Source: Streptomyces sp. NBC_01288
Lineage (GTDB): Bacteria; Actinomycetota; Actinomycetes; Streptomycetales; Streptomycetaceae
Direction: 5' to 3'
DNA: 64,000 nucleotides
NCBI RefSeq assembly: GCF_035982055.1
Contig: NZ_CP108427.1
Span: 6,571,001-6,635,000, forward strand
In this document: positions 7,517 to 15,528 of the stretch, piece by piece
Layout of the letters: each line of letters starts with the position of its first letter
Position numbering within the stretch: the first letter of the stretch is position 1
Made by a program: the position numbers and the translations under genes
The notes under the pieces: generated by a model
The model's database searches: none
Told to the model about the DNA's origin: nothing
What the model saw: only the letters and a program-made list of their open reading frames with translations

Positions 7517-9143
7517 GAGTCCTCCGGTCGCATCCGGGCTCGTTGGAGAGGGGAGGGGCCGCCAGGAGCGGCAGCGCCCGCAGATGTCCGTAGATGTGGA
7601 GGGCAGCGACGGACCCGTGTTCGGCGATCGCCGCCCGGATCTCCTCGTCGCTCGCGCGCTCCCGGTCGCGGTACGTCTTCTTCGGCGGCAGTGGCCCTAC
7701 CGGTCCGGCGTCAACCACCTCGGCGCCGACGACCTCCTGAAGCCGGGCTTGCCGCCGCTCTTCGAGGCGTCGTGCGCTCTCGGCGAGCTCGGCATTCCGC
7801 CGGGCACGCGCGGCCTCGACCTGCCGGTTGAGGGCGCAGGTCTCGCAGTCCGCACCGGTCGGCCACAGCACGCCGGTCTCGCAGTCGGGTTGGCCACAGC
7901 CGTGCCGCAGCAGCGCGGCGCCGAGCAGCCAGCGGCCCACGTCGCGGATCTCGGTGGTGGTGGCGTAGCGGCGGGTGATCCGGTCGGTCAGCCGCTGCTC
8001 GCTGCCGCCCGGGTTGTCGAGCTGGCGGCCGATCTCGCGGGCGATCCGCCGCAGCACGAACGGCCGGATGCCGGGCAGTTCATGGTGGACGGGGGCGAGG
8101 ACCCGCCAGATCCGGGGAGACAGCTGCAGAACGGGGCCGGTGTACGGGGCGCGGCCGGGGGCCGGGCTCGAGGACGAGGTCTCGTCATCCGTGCGCAGCA
8201 CGCGATCACCCGGGCCGAAGGTGTCCGGCACGCGGTTATCCACAGGGCACGCGACCCACTCACGGTGAGATCGCCTACGGCGGATACCCCCACCCAGCTT
8301 CGTCTCAGGACGTCGGTCAGTTAGGTGGTCTTCCCTAGACGCGAGGGATCCGTCACCAAGATCCGAACCGGATCCGTCATGAATGACCGGAGCCGTCGGC
8401 CCCCACAGCGGCAACTGCTCGGCGTCCGGGGACTGTTGGCCGATGGCGGGCGCGGCCGGGACGGGATGGAGCGGGTGGCGGTGGGTCTCGTAGGCGTGGC
8501 GGCCCTGCTCGCCCTCGCGGCGGCGCACGGTGAGCCAGCCGGTGGCGTCGAGTTCGTCGACCAGTCGGCGGGCCTGGCGCTCGCCGAGGTGTTCGCCGGC
8601 GCGCTTGCCGGTGTGGTGGTGCAGCTGCTCGCCGAGTTCGGCGGCGGTGACCGGGATGCGGCGGGCGGTCGCGTAGGCGAGGAGCGCGTACACGCGTAGG
8701 AGGCGCGGGCTCAGGGCCTCGGCGGCGCGCACCGGGATGCGCACCCACAGCTCGCCGTCGTTCTCCGCGATGGGCCGTGTGACGCGGTGCGCGGACTGGC
8801 CGCGGCCGCCGCGCAACGTGCGCCGTACGGTGGGGACTTCGACCAGGCCGTCGATGATGTCGGGCCGTACGAGCTGGCCGAGGCCGCGCTCGGCAGCGGA
8901 CTTGCTCATGCCGAGGTACTCGGCGATGACGGCGACCTTGGCGGTGCAGCCCTCCGGGCGGAGGGACAGGGCTGCGATCTTGACGTAGACGCTCAGGGCG
9001 GCATCCGCGTACTGAGCACCTACGACCAGGCGCAGGGGGACCTTGACCGTGTGTCCGCCGGCGCGCGGCCGCACACCCGGGGCCGCGGGGTGCGGCTGGG
9101 CGTGCGGTGCAGCCGGGTGGGCTGCGAGCGCGGCGGCGGACAA
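7506..9143 (-). CDS. Winged-helix protein, possible replication initiator
   Basis: A 545-aa protein. Residues about 35-110 (LRLVVGAQYADAALSVYVK... then LGMSKSAAERGL) form a helix-turn-helix of the kind found in element replication/regulatory proteins. A second HTH-like region lies near 160-210. A flexible linker precedes the C-terminal half with a C-x4-C...C-x2-C cluster (CGQPDC...CETC) and a charged coiled coil. The start is uncertain: TTG at 9143 has GAGAAGAG upstream; GTG at 9074 is an alternative. With the next upstream gene, also a winged-helix protein, it may form the replication/regulation core of the element (inference). Confidence 0.6.
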   Translation of the reverse strand: MSAAALAAHPAAPHAQPHPAAPGVRPRAGGHTVKVPLRLVVGAQYADAALSVYVKIAALSLRPEGCTAKVAVIAEYLGMSKSAAERGLGQLVRPDIIDGLVEVPTVRRTLRGGRGQSAHRVTRPIAENDGELWVRIPVRAAEALSPRLLRVYALLAYATARRIPVTAAELGEQLHHHTGKRAGEHLGERQARRLVDELDATGWLTVRRREGEQGRHAYETHRHPLHPVPAAPAIGQQSPDAEQLPLWGPTAPVIHDGSGSDLGDGSLASREDHLTDRRPETKLGGGIRRRRSHREWVACPVDNRVPDTFGPGDRVLRTDDETSSSSPAPGRAPYTGPVLQLSPRIWRVLAPVHHELPGIRPFVLRRIAREIGRQLDNPGGSEQRLTDRITRRYATTTEIRDVGRWLLGAALLRHGCGQPDCETGVLWPTGADCETCALNRQVEAARARRNAELAESARRLEERRQARLQEVVGAEVVDAGPVGPLPPKKTYRDRERASDEEIRAAIAEHGSVAALHIYGHLRALPLLAAPPLSNEPGCDRRTHAQ

Positions 9144-9194
9144 CTGGCTCTTCTCTCAGGGGAGTTGGCTGGGGCGGTGCGGCTGGATGCGCGG

Positions 9195-9710
9195 TCAGCT
9201 GGACTGGTCGCGCAACCGCAGTTCGGCGCGGTGCGCGCGGATCCGCTGGAGGTGCAGGGCGGGGATCGTCAGCTCGAACCGCGGAAGGCCGGTGCGTGGG
9301 CCCTCGGCGATCGGGGTGAGGCGCAGCCAGCCGCGCTGGCGGAGAACCTCCAGTTGCACGCCGACACTGGCGGTATTCAGTCCGGTGTCCGAGGCGAGCT
9401 GCTCGGCGCTGGGCTGGAAGTTGGGGCTGATGCGGCCGGTGCGGTGGTGGGCGTACCAGAGCAGTGTGAAGCCCACGAGGCGGGCCTCGGGGAGCATGCC
9501 GCTACGCAGGAGCCCGAGGTGGAACGTCGACTTGAAGCGCTCGTCGGGGCCAAGGCGGCCCGGGGCGATGGCCTCCTCCGCAGTGAGTGCCCTCTTCGAG
9601 GACGGCTTCGCGGGCCGCGCCGCAGTGGTGGACGGATTCGAAGGCGCGGTCGTGGGCGGGCCGGGCTTGACGGGGATGCGGCGAGCGAGGTCGGCAGGGG
9701 TAGGCGTCAT
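9195..9710 (-). CDS. Winged-helix DNA-binding protein
   Basis: A 171-aa protein. After a disordered, Pro-rich N-terminus (about 50 residues), residues 65-150 form a winged helix: PSAEQLASDTGLNTASVGVQ is the HTH and QRGWLRLTP the wing. This type often reads origin or operator DNA in actinobacterial elements. The ATG at 9710 overlaps the upstream stop (ATGA). A 51-base gap separates it from the larger HTH gene downstream, one of the few gaps in this operon. Confidence 0.65.
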   Translation of the reverse strand: MTPTPADLARRIPVKPGPPTTAPSNPSTTAARPAKPSSKRALTAEEAIAPGRLGPDERFKSTFHLGLLRSGMLPEARLVGFTLLWYAHHRTGRISPNFQPSAEQLASDTGLNTASVGVQLEVLRQRGWLRLTPIAEGPRTGLPRFELTIPALHLQRIRAHRAELRLRDQSS

Positions 9711-9943
9711 GACGGTTCCTGTTCGGGATCGGTGCCGGTGGGGGCGGCGACCTCGGGATCGGTGCCATGCGGGGGCTGGCGATAGACGGGCCAGCCGGGG
9801 CCTGGCGGGGGATCGGGGCGACCGGCCTGCCGGTTGGGGGTGTGACGGGCGCACCACCAACCGGACGGGTAGAGCCGGGCGTAGGTGAGGGCGTGGACCG
9901 GCGAGGCCAGCCACTCGCAGGGGGGCGGTTTACCGCGTCTCAC
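9707..9943 (-). CDS. Small hypothetical element protein
   Basis: A 78-aa protein, basic at the N-terminus (VRRGKPPPCEW), with a central YPSGWWCARHTP motif and a Pro-rich tail. The GTG at 9943 is set by a GTGA overlap with the upstream stop. Two cysteines and a histidine are its only candidate ligand residues. No recognised family. Confidence 0.6.
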   Translation of the reverse strand: MRRGKPPPCEWLASPVHALTYARLYPSGWWCARHTPNRQAGRPDPPPGPGWPVYRQPPHGTDPEVAAPTGTDPEQEPS

Positions 9944-10770
9944 CACGGGCCTTGGCCCCAGTCGGGCTCTTCTTGCACCGGCGTGCTCGGCTCGTCGTCG
10001 ATGTCGTCGTCCGCGGCGGGCTGTTCGAGTTCGCGGCGGGCGTTCCAGGCGGCGAGCGCGAGGTTGCGGCGGACCGAGTCCAGCCACGTGTCGGGGATCC
10101 CCAAGGAGGCGTGGTGCCTGATTGCCCAGGTGATGTTGTCGTGGGCGCTGCGGAGGTGTTCGCGCAACTGCGGGAGTGGGGCGGGTAGTTCGGTGAAGTG
10201 CGGGGTGTAGGTCCAGGCTTCGAGGCGGTAGTGGTCGCGGTCGCCGCGGTTGTACTGCTGGCTGTGCTGGCGATAGCTGTCACGGAGCTGGACGGCGTGG
10301 GCGGTGCTGCACGCGGGCTGGTAGTCGAACTCCTGCACCATGGGTCCGGCCTCGACGTAGACCGTGGTCGACGTGCAGAAGTGGTCGGCGCCCTCAGGGT
10401 GGGGGCAGACTGCGCCCTTCTCGGTGGGCTCCTGGACGTGCTGGTCGACCAGGCCGAAGCGCACCACGCGAAAGGCCGGCGTCTTGCCGCAGCCCTTGAC
10501 CGAGCAGACCTTGTTACGGGCGTAGCGGTAGTACGCGCAGCTGTCGCAGACGCAGCCGCCCCCGCAGTTGCAGTGGGACTCGCCGTCTTCGTCGGTACCG
10601 CCGCAGCCGCAGTACTCGTCCGGGTCGATGCCATCGTCGGCGGTGTCGTAGCTGGGGTCGCCCGGCAGGAGGGTGCCGGGCGACCAGGCCCGCATCAGGA
10701 TGCGGGTCGCGGACTCGATCTCCTCGGCGGTCGGGGCCGCGGGAACCAAGGACGGGGTGGCGTCGGTCAT
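9940..10770 (-). CDS. Cysteine-rich, probably zinc-binding protein
   Basis: A 276-aa protein. Residues about 53-100 hold nine or more cysteines in CxCGG, CNCGGGCVCDSC and CSVKGCG motifs, followed by CPHPEGADHFC. This looks like two or three zinc sites. The C-terminal half is helical and ends acidic. The ATG at 10770 overlaps the upstream stop. Proteins with such clusters occur in phages and integrative elements without known function. Confidence 0.65.
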   Translation of the reverse strand: MTDATPSLVPAAPTAEEIESATRILMRAWSPGTLLPGDPSYDTADDGIDPDEYCGCGGTDEDGESHCNCGGGCVCDSCAYYRYARNKVCSVKGCGKTPAFRVVRFGLVDQHVQEPTEKGAVCPHPEGADHFCTSTTVYVEAGPMVQEFDYQPACSTAHAVQLRDSYRQHSQQYNRGDRDHYRLEAWTYTPHFTELPAPLPQLREHLRSAHDNITWAIRHHASLGIPDTWLDSVRRNLALAAWNARRELEQPAADDDIDDEPSTPVQEEPDWGQGPW

Positions 10771-11219
10771 GACGCTCCGATCGGAGTGGTGGCGGGCAGG
10801 GCAGCGAGGGCGTTGGCCCATGCGGTGTCGGCGGCTTGGGCGCAGTGCCGCTCCCACACGCCGACCAGGCCGTCGACGGACCGGGTGAGCGGCGTGCGGC
10901 CGATCGGCCGGCCGCACCGGCAGATGCCGATGAGGTCGAGGCCGTCGGACTCGAGAACCAGGGCGTGAGCGGCAGCAGTGGACGTCGTCCCCTTCACGTC
11001 GGCAGTGCCAACGGGGATGTCCTTCTCCTTCCGCTCCGCCCGGGCGAGACCGGCATCGACCGCTGCGGCGAGCACCTCGGGGGTGGCCGTCCAGGTCGGG
11101 TCCGTGGTGCCGGGCCCGAGCAGCTGCACGACCGAGCCGCGCAGCTCGTACGCCATGGGGTTCCGTACGGGTGCGGGGTGACGCAGGACGGCGGCGATGA
11201 CGTCGATACGTGAGGACAT
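10767..11219 (-). CDS. Hypothetical element protein
   Basis: A 150-aa protein. The N-terminus is helical (SSRIDVIAAVLRHP), the middle mixed alpha/beta, and a CRCGRPIG motif near residue 108 with a nearby His (ERHCAQA) could bind metal. Its stop overlaps the next start (ATGA). Six bases separate its start from the upstream gene. Function unknown. Confidence 0.6.
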   Translation of the reverse strand: MSSRIDVIAAVLRHPAPVRNPMAYELRGSVVQLLGPGTTDPTWTATPEVLAAAVDAGLARAERKEKDIPVGTADVKGTTSTAAAHALVLESDGLDLIGICRCGRPIGRTPLTRSVDGLVGVWERHCAQAADTAWANALAALPATTPIGAS

Positions 11220-11225
11220 CGCCGC

Positions 11226-11594
11226 TCACCGCCTGGCCAGGAGGGCGTGGCGCGGAGGCCGGCCCCGTCGCAGGGGGGTGGCGGGCTCGGTGCCGGGGCG
11301 CATCGGGATGGCGCGAATCTCGGCGCGGGCGCGGGCGATCGCCGAGCACCGACCGTCGCAGTACCAGTGAGCGACCGCGCCGTCGGCTGAGCCGAGGACC
11401 TGGACCATGTCAGTGGACGGACGGTCGGAGTCGGTGACCGCGCTGCCGCACGCGTCGACCGTGCAGACCTCTACGACGGGGGTTTCATCGGACTGCCGTG
11501 GCGTGCCGGTGAGGCCCTCGTTCCAGGCCAGAGCCGCTTTGAGCTGGCCCTTGCTGGTCTCGGGCAGGCGCGGACGCTGTGCACGCGTGGGCAT
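11226..11594 (-). CDS. Small Cys-containing element protein
   Basis: A 122-aa protein. Cysteines occur as VCTVDACG near residue 45 and YCDGRC near 80, consistent with one four-Cys zinc site in a small treble-clef-like fold. The C-terminus is very basic. The ATG at 11594 shares one base with the preceding micro-ORF's stop (TGATG). Confidence 0.6.
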   Translation of the reverse strand: MPTRAQRPRLPETSKGQLKAALAWNEGLTGTPRQSDETPVVEVCTVDACGSAVTDSDRPSTDMVQVLGSADGAVAHWYCDGRCSAIARARAEIRAIPMRPGTEPATPLRRGRPPRHALLARR

Positions 11595-11689
11595 CAGCGC
11601 TCACCGCCCGGACCAACCAGGGCAGCCCACGACACCATGACCACGGCGAAGGCGAACGCCAGGGTGAGCAGCACGTACGCGGCGGGCAT
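11594..11689 (-). CDS. 31-aa membrane micro-ORF
   Basis: A 31-codon frame, MPAAYVLLTLAFAFAVVMVS then a short tail ending GPGGER. It is a single transmembrane helix. Both ends overlap neighbours by one base (TGATG), so it fills exactly the gap between two genes of the operon, which argues for translation. It is the second such micro-ORF in the operon, after 4760-4858. Confidence 0.6.
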   Translation of the reverse strand: MPAAYVLLTLAFAFAVVMVSWAALVGPGGER

Positions 11690-12075
11690 CAGCTGTCACC
11701 GTTTTCGGCGAACTCCGGGATGCCGGTGATGTCCAGCCCCATGGGCGAGGTCGCCGAGTGCATGCGGTCCACCGCCACTGCCAGCGCCTCGGAGCTGGAG
11801 AGGGCGTCGGACAAGGCCTGCGTCAGATCCCGTACGGCCTGGTCGGCGTCGCCTCCGTTGTCGATCAGGACGCGGCCGTGCTCATAGGTGTGCATCACGG
11901 GGCGGATGGTCTGCTCGATGGCCTGCGGCAGCATCCGCACGAGCTGAGCCAGGCTCCCGAGCGCGGAGTACGAGTGGCTGGGGTACTCCCAGTTCTTCGC
12001 GGCGCTGCGCGAGGTGTGGTTGAACTGGCGGACCTGGTCGGCAGCCTTGGACAGGGAGCGGGACGGCTCGGCCAT
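11689..12075 (-). CDS. Helical hypothetical element protein
   Basis: A 128-aa, largely helical and acidic protein (MAEPSRSLSKAADQVRQF...). No motif of a known enzyme. Start and stop each overlap neighbours by one base (TGATG), so it is embedded in the coupled operon. Confidence 0.6.
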   Translation of the reverse strand: MAEPSRSLSKAADQVRQFNHTSRSAAKNWEYPSHSYSALGSLAQLVRMLPQAIEQTIRPVMHTYEHGRVLIDNGGDADQAVRDLTQALSDALSSSEALAVAVDRMHSATSPMGLDITGIPEFAENGDS

Positions 12076-12680
12076 CAGACGGCCACCTCCAGCGGGCGCT
12101 GAGCGCCGAACGCCACGCCGGTGATCCAGGCGGCGGCGTCCTCGAGCGCGGCCAGGCCGCGGGAGGTGTGGCGCCAGCGGGTGAGGGAGACCTGGTGCGC
12201 GCCGGCCTCGTCGGGAACCGCGCCGGCGATCCAGAGAGGCTCGCCCTCGGAGCCGAAGTGGCCGGTGATGATCCCGTACAGGGTCGCCCGGGTGATGGTC
12301 TGGGGCTGGAGGGTGACCAGGTACTGGTGCGGCTGGCTGCCGGGGAGGGTGGTGCCGTCGGGCCACAGCCACACGTCGCCGACCTGGCGCGGGGCCTGGC
12401 CCCAGCCGGTGTGCTGGGTGGTGGAGCGGGCCTCGGTGAGTCCCTCACCGGTGATGGTGTGCACGGTGTCGCAGTTCCGGCACAGCAGCCGCAGCTGCAC
12501 GCGCCCGAACGTGTTGGTGTGCGAGCAGATGTCGTTGGTGCAGGTGTGGGCCTGGTCGTCGGTGGCGCCGGGGCGGAGGCCCTCGTCGCGGCGGACCTGC
12601 ACCTCGTCCCAGGTCGGGTTGGCGCACCCCAGGGCGTGGGCGTACGGGGCCCACCCGAAGTAGGTTTCCTCGATCAACAT
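12075..12680 (-). CDS. Hypothetical element protein with Cys/His motif
   Basis: A 201-aa protein. A CTNDICSHT...LCRNCD arrangement (residues about 47-75) could form a zinc ribbon. The rest is beta-rich with several Trp (WGQAPRQVGDVWLWPDG). Both ends overlap neighbours by one base. It has no clear family and no catalytic motif that I can name. Confidence 0.6.
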   Translation of the reverse strand: MLIEETYFGWAPYAHALGCANPTWDEVQVRRDEGLRPGATDDQAHTCTNDICSHTNTFGRVQLRLLCRNCDTVHTITGEGLTEARSTTQHTGWGQAPRQVGDVWLWPDGTTLPGSQPHQYLVTLQPQTITRATLYGIITGHFGSEGEPLWIAGAVPDEAGAHQVSLTRWRHTSRGLAALEDAAAWITGVAFGAQRPLEVAV

Positions 12681-12964
12681 CAGGCGGCCTTCTTGGCGTG
12701 GCGTGCGTTGTGCAGCACGCGGATGGGTTGGGTCTCGACCAGGACGAGCGGGGCGGCGTGTCGCGGCGAGCGCACGGGAGCGCGGACGGGCAGGGCCGGG
12801 GGCGGCTGGTATGCGGCGGGCCGGGGCGCGTCGTGAACGGACTTGGTGGCCAGCTCGCCGTCGGTGTCGAGCGCGAGCTTCACCAGGCCGAGCAGGACCA
12901 CGCCGGTGCAGCAGCCGATCCCGCTGCAGACGAACCACTCGACGGTGCTCGCGGGCCCGGTCAC
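12680..12964 (-). CDS. Small membrane protein
   Basis: A 94-aa protein. After a short N-terminus comes a hydrophobic segment (residues about 8-28) with SGIGCCTGVV cysteines, then a Pro/Arg-rich cytoplasmic-type tail ending HAKKAA. The GTG at 12964 is set by a GTGA overlap with the upstream stop. Probably a single-span membrane protein of unknown role. Confidence 0.6.
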   Translation of the reverse strand: MTGPASTVEWFVCSGIGCCTGVVLLGLVKLALDTDGELATKSVHDAPRPAAYQPPPALPVRAPVRSPRHAAPLVLVETQPIRVLHNARHAKKAA

Positions 12965-13551
12965 GGTGCGACCGGTTCGGCGATCACGCCCATGAGCCGG
13001 GGAGCGGCGCGGTCCACGAGGAGGTCGGGTACGCCCTCGCCGCGCAGGTTCACGGTCACGCCCTTGCAGGAGCCGGCACCGATCGCCGTGTTGCCGTCGG
13101 TCGTGACCTCGCTGGGCGCGACACCGAGGCTGCCCAACCACCAGCGCCAGCAGTCCAGGGACTGCGGCCGTACGGTGATGCCCAGGGTGGTGCTGTCGGG
13201 TACCTCGGTGCTCACGACGTCGTGCTGAGTCGAGCGCAGACGCTCGCCCAAGACCACGGCAGGCGAGTCGAGATCGACGTCCAGGCCGACGCGCCTCACG
13301 CACCCGGCGAACGTAGACTCCTCGAACTCCCCATCTCTCAGGGCGAGTTCACTGTCGATGACCGCGTACCGGACCGGGCCGTCGTCACCGACGGCCGCGA
13401 GGGCCTTGGCGACCAGGGCGCGCACGGGCCCGGTCAGCTCAAGCGCCAAGGCCTCGCGCTGCGTTGCGGTCAACGGCAGATCAAGGAGGGCGCTCGCCAT
13501 CTCGATGGCCGAGTGCAGCTTGAGCGGGATGTCCCGCGGGACCCCAGTCAC
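12961..13551 (-). CDS. Hypothetical element protein
   Basis: A 196-aa protein. Residues 1-60 are helical (KLHSAIEMASALLDLPL), and the remainder is a mixed fold with CWRWWLG near residue 135. The GTG at 13551 overlaps the upstream stop (GTGA). I recognise no domain. Confidence 0.6.
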   Translation of the reverse strand: MTGVPRDIPLKLHSAIEMASALLDLPLTATQREALALELTGPVRALVAKALAAVGDDGPVRYAVIDSELALRDGEFEESTFAGCVRRVGLDVDLDSPAVVLGERLRSTQHDVVSTEVPDSTTLGITVRPQSLDCWRWWLGSLGVAPSEVTTDGNTAIGAGSCKGVTVNLRGEGVPDLLVDRAAPRLMGVIAEPVAP

Positions 13552-14012
13552 TCTTCACCGTCCGCGACCGTGATCGGTGTGACGGCGGGTACCGCGGCGA
13601 CGACGCTGGCGCCGAGCGGAACCGGCGGTGCGGCCTCAGGCTCGGGCATCGGGTCGACGGGCGTCGGCTCGCCCTCCAGCCGCGCAGCCACGTCCGGGGA
13701 TACGAGCGCGCTACCACGGACCTCGACGTCCTTGATGCGCACGAGAACCTCAAAGTGGACGCCGTACTCGACGAACGCGCGGGTGACGGGGACGTCGACG
13801 AGGGAGGCGAAGGCCAGGAGTCCCTCGGCCCTGCTCTGGCGGAACTTCAGGTGGATGCGCCAGCCGGAGGGGAAGTCCTCCTCCAGCTCCAGCGCGAAAG
13901 GCAGCTGGTCCGCGCCGAGTTCGGCGACGACGATGCCGGCCACGGCATGGGCGTGGGCGAAGGTGTCCGTTCTCGGGGGAGCGGTGGTCGTGGTGGCAGT
14001 AGCCTGTTCCAC
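13548..14012 (-). CDS. Hypothetical protein, first of the operon's main block
   Basis: A 154-aa acidic protein with a beta-rich centre (WRIHLKFRQSR, VEYGVHFEVLVRI) and a Pro/Val-rich tail. It starts with GTG at 14012 behind a good GAGG site (AATGAGGTTCAC). About 80 non-coding bases separate it from the DNA-binding gene upstream, so a promoter may lie there. Function unknown. Confidence 0.6.
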   Translation of the reverse strand: MEQATATTTTAPPRTDTFAHAHAVAGIVVAELGADQLPFALELEEDFPSGWRIHLKFRQSRAEGLLAFASLVDVPVTRAFVEYGVHFEVLVRIKDVEVRGSALVSPDVAARLEGEPTPVDPMPEPEAAPPVPLGASVVAAVPAVTPITVADGEE

Positions 14013-14093
14013 GTGAACCTCATTTCACAGTGGTGAGGTGATCGGCTTTGTGGGGCTGATCCGGGTCGCGTCCGGGTCGGCCCCGCTTTCGTT

Positions 14094-14372
14094 TCAGCTG
14101 GCGTTCTCCAGCGCGCGGCCGCGGCTCGGCAGCGGGCGCAGGTAGCTCATGGGGTGGGAGCTGGCGCCCGACGGGGGCGCGGGGGTGACGGCCAGAGGGC
14201 CTGTCGCTGGCTCGTGGTGGAAGAGCACGTCGTCGATGCGCTGGAGGTCGGCATCCGAGAACGTGACGACGCGGCCCTTCTTGCTGTGCGGGAGCTTCTT
14301 GATGTGCCGGCGCAGCCACGACTCCTCGACGCGGAGGATGCTCGCGGCCTCGGGGTACGTATGCCGCCTCAT
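14094..14372 (-). CDS. Excisionase-like MerR-type DNA-binding protein
   Basis: A 92-aa basic protein. The N-terminal 50 residues read YPEAASILRVEESWLRRHIK then GRVVTFSDADLQRIDD, the pattern of the MerR/excisionase winged HTH (helix, turn, recognition helix, wing, helix). In integrated elements such proteins act as Xis or as regulators. Its ATG overlaps the XRE gene's stop (ATGA), so the two are co-expressed. It is not adjacent to the integrase, so the Xis role is an inference. Confidence 0.65.
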   Translation of the reverse strand: MRRHTYPEAASILRVEESWLRRHIKKLPHSKKGRVVTFSDADLQRIDDVLFHHEPATGPLAVTPAPPSGASSHPMSYLRPLPSRGRALENAS

Positions 14373-14674
14373 GCGTTGACCCTGGTGCGGGGCGATTCGC
14401 GCGACCGGACACTGCGGGCCGCCTGAACCCAGAGGACATCTCCGTCGACACCGAGTCGCTCGGCCGCCCGGAGGGCCGCGTCGTACGGAAGCTGCTTGGT
14501 CTTTCCGGTCAGCAAGTTGCCGATCAGGCTGCGCGAGACGCCAGCGGCCTCGGCCAGATCCCGGACGGTGACCTTCTGACCGTCACCGGTGCGTTCCATG
14601 AGCAGCCGCAGGAACGTGCGGCCGGCGCATTCGTCGCGGTCAAACAGTTGGAACATGGGCAGTTCTTGGATCAT
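14369..14674 (-). CDS. XRE-type HTH regulator, likely element repressor
   Basis: A 101-aa protein. VTVRDLAEAAGVSRSLIGNL is a clear Cro/CI-type helix-turn-helix (residues about 34-53), then GKTKQLPYDAALRAAERLGV. I chose the ATG at 14674 because GAGGTGG lies 5 bases upstream; the ATG at 14713 has no ribosome site, and starting there would place an operator-like palindrome (14688-14698) inside the gene. It probably represses the leftward operon and its own promoter, and perhaps the rightward gene, through the three GACAA-n-TTGTC sites. Confidence 0.75.
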   Translation of the reverse strand: MIQELPMFQLFDRDECAGRTFLRLLMERTGDGQKVTVRDLAEAAGVSRSLIGNLLTGKTKQLPYDAALRAAERLGVDGDVLWVQAARSVRSRESPRTRVNA

Positions 14675-14687
14675 GTCCACCTCGTGT

Positions 14688-14698
14688 GACAACTTGTC
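14688..14698. promoter_or_regulatory. Operator-like palindrome O1
   Basis: GACAACTTGTC, an 11-base palindrome around a central base, in the leader of the XRE regulator gene. Two further copies lie at 14734 and 14819 in the same divergent region. Confidence 0.6.
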
Positions 14699-14733
14699 TC
14701 GCTGGTGAGACATCAGGAGTGTGGCACGAGATG

Positions 14734-14744
14734 GACAAGTTGTC
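14734..14744. promoter_or_regulatory. Operator-like palindrome O2
   Basis: GACAAGTTGTC, the exact reverse complement of O1, centred 46 bases from it, in the divergent control region. Confidence 0.6.
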
Positions 14745-14818
14745 TATCTCCTGAGACAGCGCGGTAAGAATTCGCCAATGACCCGAACGCGCCCTAGCGG
14801 TGGGCGTCTAACCTCGTG

Positions 14819-14829
14819 GACACTTTGTC
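14819..14829. promoter_or_regulatory. Operator-like palindrome O3
   Basis: GACACTTTGTC keeps the outer GACA/TGTC arms of O1 and O2 with a different centre. It lies about 100 bases before the rightward HTH gene and so may tie that gene to the same regulator. Confidence 0.45.
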
Positions 14830-14931
14830 TTGGACCGGATACACAAGGGCGCGCTGAACAGGCAACTCATCACTCACGTATCACCAGTCACGTGGACACC
14901 CCGCACCCAGTACGCGATTCGGAGTGGCAGG

Positions 14932-15339
14932 ATGATCCCCATGGTGGAGCAGGCGGCACGGACGGATCTCTCGGATCTCGTCCGCACACGACGAGCGGAG
15001 CTTGGGCTCTCCCTGCGCGCCCTCGCGGAGCGGTGCATCAACCCTGACGAGCCGCAGGCCGGACCGGTCGTCGATCACAACTGGATCGACCGCCTTGAGA
15101 AGGGCATTCTGCGCGACATCCCCGACTATGCCCGTCTCGCCGGACTGCATGCGGGTCTGCAGGTGCCGCTCGGGCTCGTCCAGGAAGCTGCAGGCGCGCA
15201 ATTCTGGCGTGTCGACACCGTCTGGAGCGATGACGGTGACGTCCGCGCCCTGGTGCACGACTATCGCGATATGACCCCGGAGGACAGGGAGCGCGTCAAG
15301 GTGCTCATGTCGTCCTGGCGCAAGCTGAAGCGCGACTGA
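14932..15339 (+). CDS. XRE-family HTH regulator, rightward
   Basis: A 135-aa protein. LVRTRRAELGLSLRALAERC followed by WIDRLEKGILRDIP is a Cro/CI-like helix-turn-helix (residues about 15-60). The C-terminus (TPEDRERVKVLMSSWRKLKR) resembles the regulator type common in Streptomyces elements. The ATG at 14932 has GGAG 8 bases upstream; the ATG at 14941 is an alternative. Divergent from the leftward XRE gene, it gives the element a two-regulator switch layout. Confidence 0.7.
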   Translation: MIPMVEQAARTDLSDLVRTRRAELGLSLRALAERCINPDEPQAGPVVDHNWIDRLEKGILRDIPDYARLAGLHAGLQVPLGLVQEAAGAQFWRVDTVWSDDGDVRALVHDYRDMTPEDRERVKVLMSSWRKLKRD

Positions 15340-15528
15340 CCAGAACTTTTCCGCGCCAACTCCCTTGCTCCTCTGCCCTGTTGGCGCGTGACGGTTACTC
15401 ACCGTGGAATGCCTATTGGCTGAAAGTGTCGGTCAGTGTCTAATGGTGCTCCGCCTGGGGGGTGGAAGTGACCGAAGGTGCTGCGTACTGGCGTTGAGCC
15501 AGTGGCGGCGCGCGTGACAGGGGGCGCC

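Noticed and set aside
6090..8324. 744-codon plus-strand open frame
   Set aside because: It is opposite two coupled minus-strand genes with clear HTH, HNH-like and Cys motifs; its own translation has no domain.
13755..14036. Plus-strand small gene opposite the 13548-14012 gene
   Set aside because: Codon bias and the GTGA-linked minus-strand gene favour the other strand.
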